NCBI GenBank assembly: GCA_005773095.1
Contig: SXHT01000081.1
Coordinates: forward strand, 1-15,110
Length of the DNA stretch: 15,110 nucleotides
Source: Planctomycetaceae bacterium
GTDB lineage: Bacteria > Planctomycetota > Planctomycetia > Pirellulales > PALSA-1355
Direction: 5' to 3'
Shown here: positions 13,805-15,110 of the stretch, in pieces
How the letters are laid out: the number at the start of each line of letters is the position of its first letter
How positions within the stretch are numbered: position 1 is the stretch's first letter
Made by a program: the position numbers and the translations under genes
Notes under the pieces: model-generated
The model's input: only the letters and a program-made list of their open reading frames with translations
Databases searched by the model: none
Told to the model about the DNA's origin: nothing

Positions 13805-14797
13805 TTAGTACGCGGGAATGGTTTGGCCATCGTCAATCGCGGCGAGCCAACCTAGGGTGGTTCCGTCAATTTCGGGTGAGAACGCTTGGACGCTGCCGTC
13901 GCACATCGCAAACTGCACGATGCCCCCGGCATGACGGCTGCCGAAAAACTCACCTTCGGGATTCATCCCGGGTATCACGGCGGCCGTGATGGCATATGCG
14001 GTCGGCGAGCTCGCAAGCACATGGTTTTTACCTGCGAAACGAATTCCCGTGCTAATGCCATCGTCGTTAAAGAATGAGTTATCGCCATACAACAACTCTC
14101 CCTCGTGCCCCTTAAAAATATGCTTCTCGCCGACGAACAAAGTCTTGCTCAGGCCGTCGCGGATTTGTTTGAAACGGCGGCGGGGCTTCCAGCCCGTGTA
14201 GTCACCGCTGCCGCTGAGCGTTCCATTCAAATAGCAGGAATTGTGATTCATGGGGTCAGAACACACGTACGTAGGCACCCCGGCGCCGTTACCGGCACGA
14301 TAGACAAACGTCCCATCGCCATTGCACGCGGCGTAGTCGGCCAGCGCGCCCGGCAAATGCGGGCCGCCACGACGGTCTCCCTGCGTGCTGAGCATTTCGG
14401 GTCCGCGATGTGAAGGGCATATATACGCGGTCACATGCTTAGCCCTCATGGAAGCCGACATCGAATAGTACTGAACGGTTGCGTTGGCGCCCTCGTAGAG
14501 CTCGCTTTCCTCCAAATACGGCATGATCAGCACGAGCCACGTGGCGTGACCCAATCCCGTCAAGTAACCTGGCGGCAGAGCCTTGCGAGCATCCGCGAAG
14601 TTTTGTGCCGCAACCCCGATTTGCTTGAGATTGTTCGTGCAATGTGCGCGACGCGCAGCCTCCCGAGCGGCTTGAACCGCGGGCAGCAATAGTGCCACAA
14701 GCACCCCAATTATGGCGATCACAACTAAGAGTTCGACCAGGGTAAAAGCCGCCGCCGAACCGCGATTGCTTGTCGTCTTCCGAAGCTTGGAAGTCAT
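13805..14797 (-). CDS. DUF1559 protein with prepilin-type N-terminal cleavage/methylation signal
   Basis: This 330-residue type IV pseudopilin-like protein belongs to the large planctomycete DUF1559 (SBP_bac_10) family. A short basic leader precedes AFTLVELLVVIAIIGVLVALLLPA (from about residue 17), followed by VQAAREAARRAHCTNNLKQI, the standard family helix. The C-terminal GEFFGSRHAGG and FAMCDGSVQAF (about 282-306) correspond to the H-X9-DG region. Here ten residues, not nine, separate His289 from Asp300-Gly301. The residue before the FTLVE phenylalanine is Ala, whereas Gly is usual at a prepilin peptidase site. It is expected in the inner membrane or at the cell surface as a pilin-like protein. 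It sits upstream of the lipoprotein gene and follows the PEP-CTERM gene end by 72 bp. Genomes of this phylum carry dozens of paralogues, so a specific role cannot be given. Confidence 0.96.
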   Translation of the reverse strand: MTSKLRKTTSNRGSAAAFTLVELLVVIAIIGVLVALLLPAVQAAREAARRAHCTNNLKQIGVAAQNFADARKALPPGYLTGLGHATWLVLIMPYLEESELYEGANATVQYYSMSASMRAKHVTAYICPSHRGPEMLSTQGDRRGGPHLPGALADYAACNGDGTFVYRAGNGAGVPTYVCSDPMNHNSCYLNGTLSGSGDYTGWKPRRRFKQIRDGLSKTLFVGEKHIFKGHEGELLYGDNSFFNDDGISTGIRFAGKNHVLASSPTAYAITAAVIPGMNPEGEFFGSRHAGGIVQFAMCDGSVQAFSPEIDGTTLGWLAAIDDGQTIPAY

Positions 14798-14869
14798 GGG
14801 ATCCGTGGTGCTGTTGTTATTTTACTTGTTCCAGCGGTCACGCGGCAGCCTTGCATCACCTCTGCCAAT

Positions 14870-15110
14870 TTATGCCCGGATGCTTGCGGAGCAACGTCGA
14901 TTTCGCAGTTTCGGCACAATCGCAATTCCCACTAAAGCACAGGACAACAGAGCCATTGTCGAAGGTTCGGGCACCGCGGTAATGCCGACGGTGTAATAAC
15001 CGTCTCCGTACGCGGAAAGGAAGTCGAAGTCGAACCGATCGCCCGACGACGAACCTAGCGACGAGGCCAGAACCGACCAGTCACCTGTTTCTAGGGAACG
15101 GAACAGCAAC
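14870..15110 (-). CDS. 3' end of a PEP-CTERM sorted exported protein
   Basis: This frame enters from the right edge and ends at 14870, giving about 79 C-terminal residues; the start lies outside the window. VPEPSTMALLSCALVGIAIV followed by the basic PKLRNRR is a complete PEP-CTERM tripartite signal: a VPEP motif, one TM helix and a positive tail. It is recognised by an exosortase and used to anchor or release proteins at the surface in exopolysaccharide-producing bacteria. The preceding part (DFDFLSAYGDGYYTVGITAV) looks like the last strands of a secreted beta-rich domain. No exosortase gene is in the window. The frame does not start within the window: the first codon at 15109 is TTG inside the gene. 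Confidence 0.92.
   Translation of the reverse strand, partial: LLFRSLETGDWSVLASSLGSSSGDRFDFDFLSAYGDGYYTVGITAVPEPSTMALLSCALVGIAIVPKLRNRRCSASIRA

Noticed and set aside
13765..13836. Longer start for the lipoprotein
   Set aside because: It would overlap the DUF1559 gene and bury the signal peptide and lipobox behind 24 polar residues.

Overview
This 15.1 kb window looks like chromosomal DNA from a planctomycete, most likely of the Pirellula type. The support is the combination of a DUF1559 prepilin-like protein paired with a small transthyretin/carboxypeptidase-regulatory-like lipoprotein, the end of a PEP-CTERM protein, and a partial gene with a planctomycete-style LExRxLxS N-terminal export signal. 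The DNA is GC-rich, its spacers are long, and several contain decayed genes. No rRNA, tRNA or CRISPR array was seen.

Layout. At the left edge a minus-strand gene with the LEPR-type signal runs off the window (1-226). A minus-strand ABC export operon follows: an FtsX/YbbP-like 10-TM permease (568-3129) and its LolD/YbbA-like ATPase (3145-3873), with a terminator-like hairpin at 469-504. Next come a small unrecognised ORF or gene remnant (4065-4325) and a large minus-strand gene (4348-6912). That gene fuses an acyl-ACP-reductase-like (AAR) N-terminal half to a class III PLP aminotransferase. The fusion predicts that an acyl thioester is reduced to an aldehyde, which is then transaminated to an amine.

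From about 6.9 to 8.2 kb is a scrap-yard: a heptamer tandem-repeat array, an imperfect inverted-repeat element, the C-terminal remnant of an integron-type tyrosine recombinase whose catalytic Tyr codon is now TAG, and a truncated copy of a mobile-element-associated protein behind a 10-bp inverted repeat.

From 8386 to 10944 is a tight plus-strand cluster of four genes with gaps of 28-38 bp and good ribosome binding sites. It holds two 5-TM membrane proteins that look like paralogues of each other, a protein with two TM helices and coiled coils, and a half-length PspA/IM30-like protein. It reads as an uncharacterised membrane-maintenance module and is the best candidate here for an undescribed system. 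A second heptamer array lies between its last two genes.

The right end holds a secreted beta-propeller (GH32/sialidase-like) protein (11268-12794). A convergent, frameshifted and internally deleted pheS pseudogene follows (12791-13250), then minus-strand genes for the lipoprotein (13333-13764), the DUF1559 protein (13805-14797) and the PEP-CTERM tail (14870-15110).
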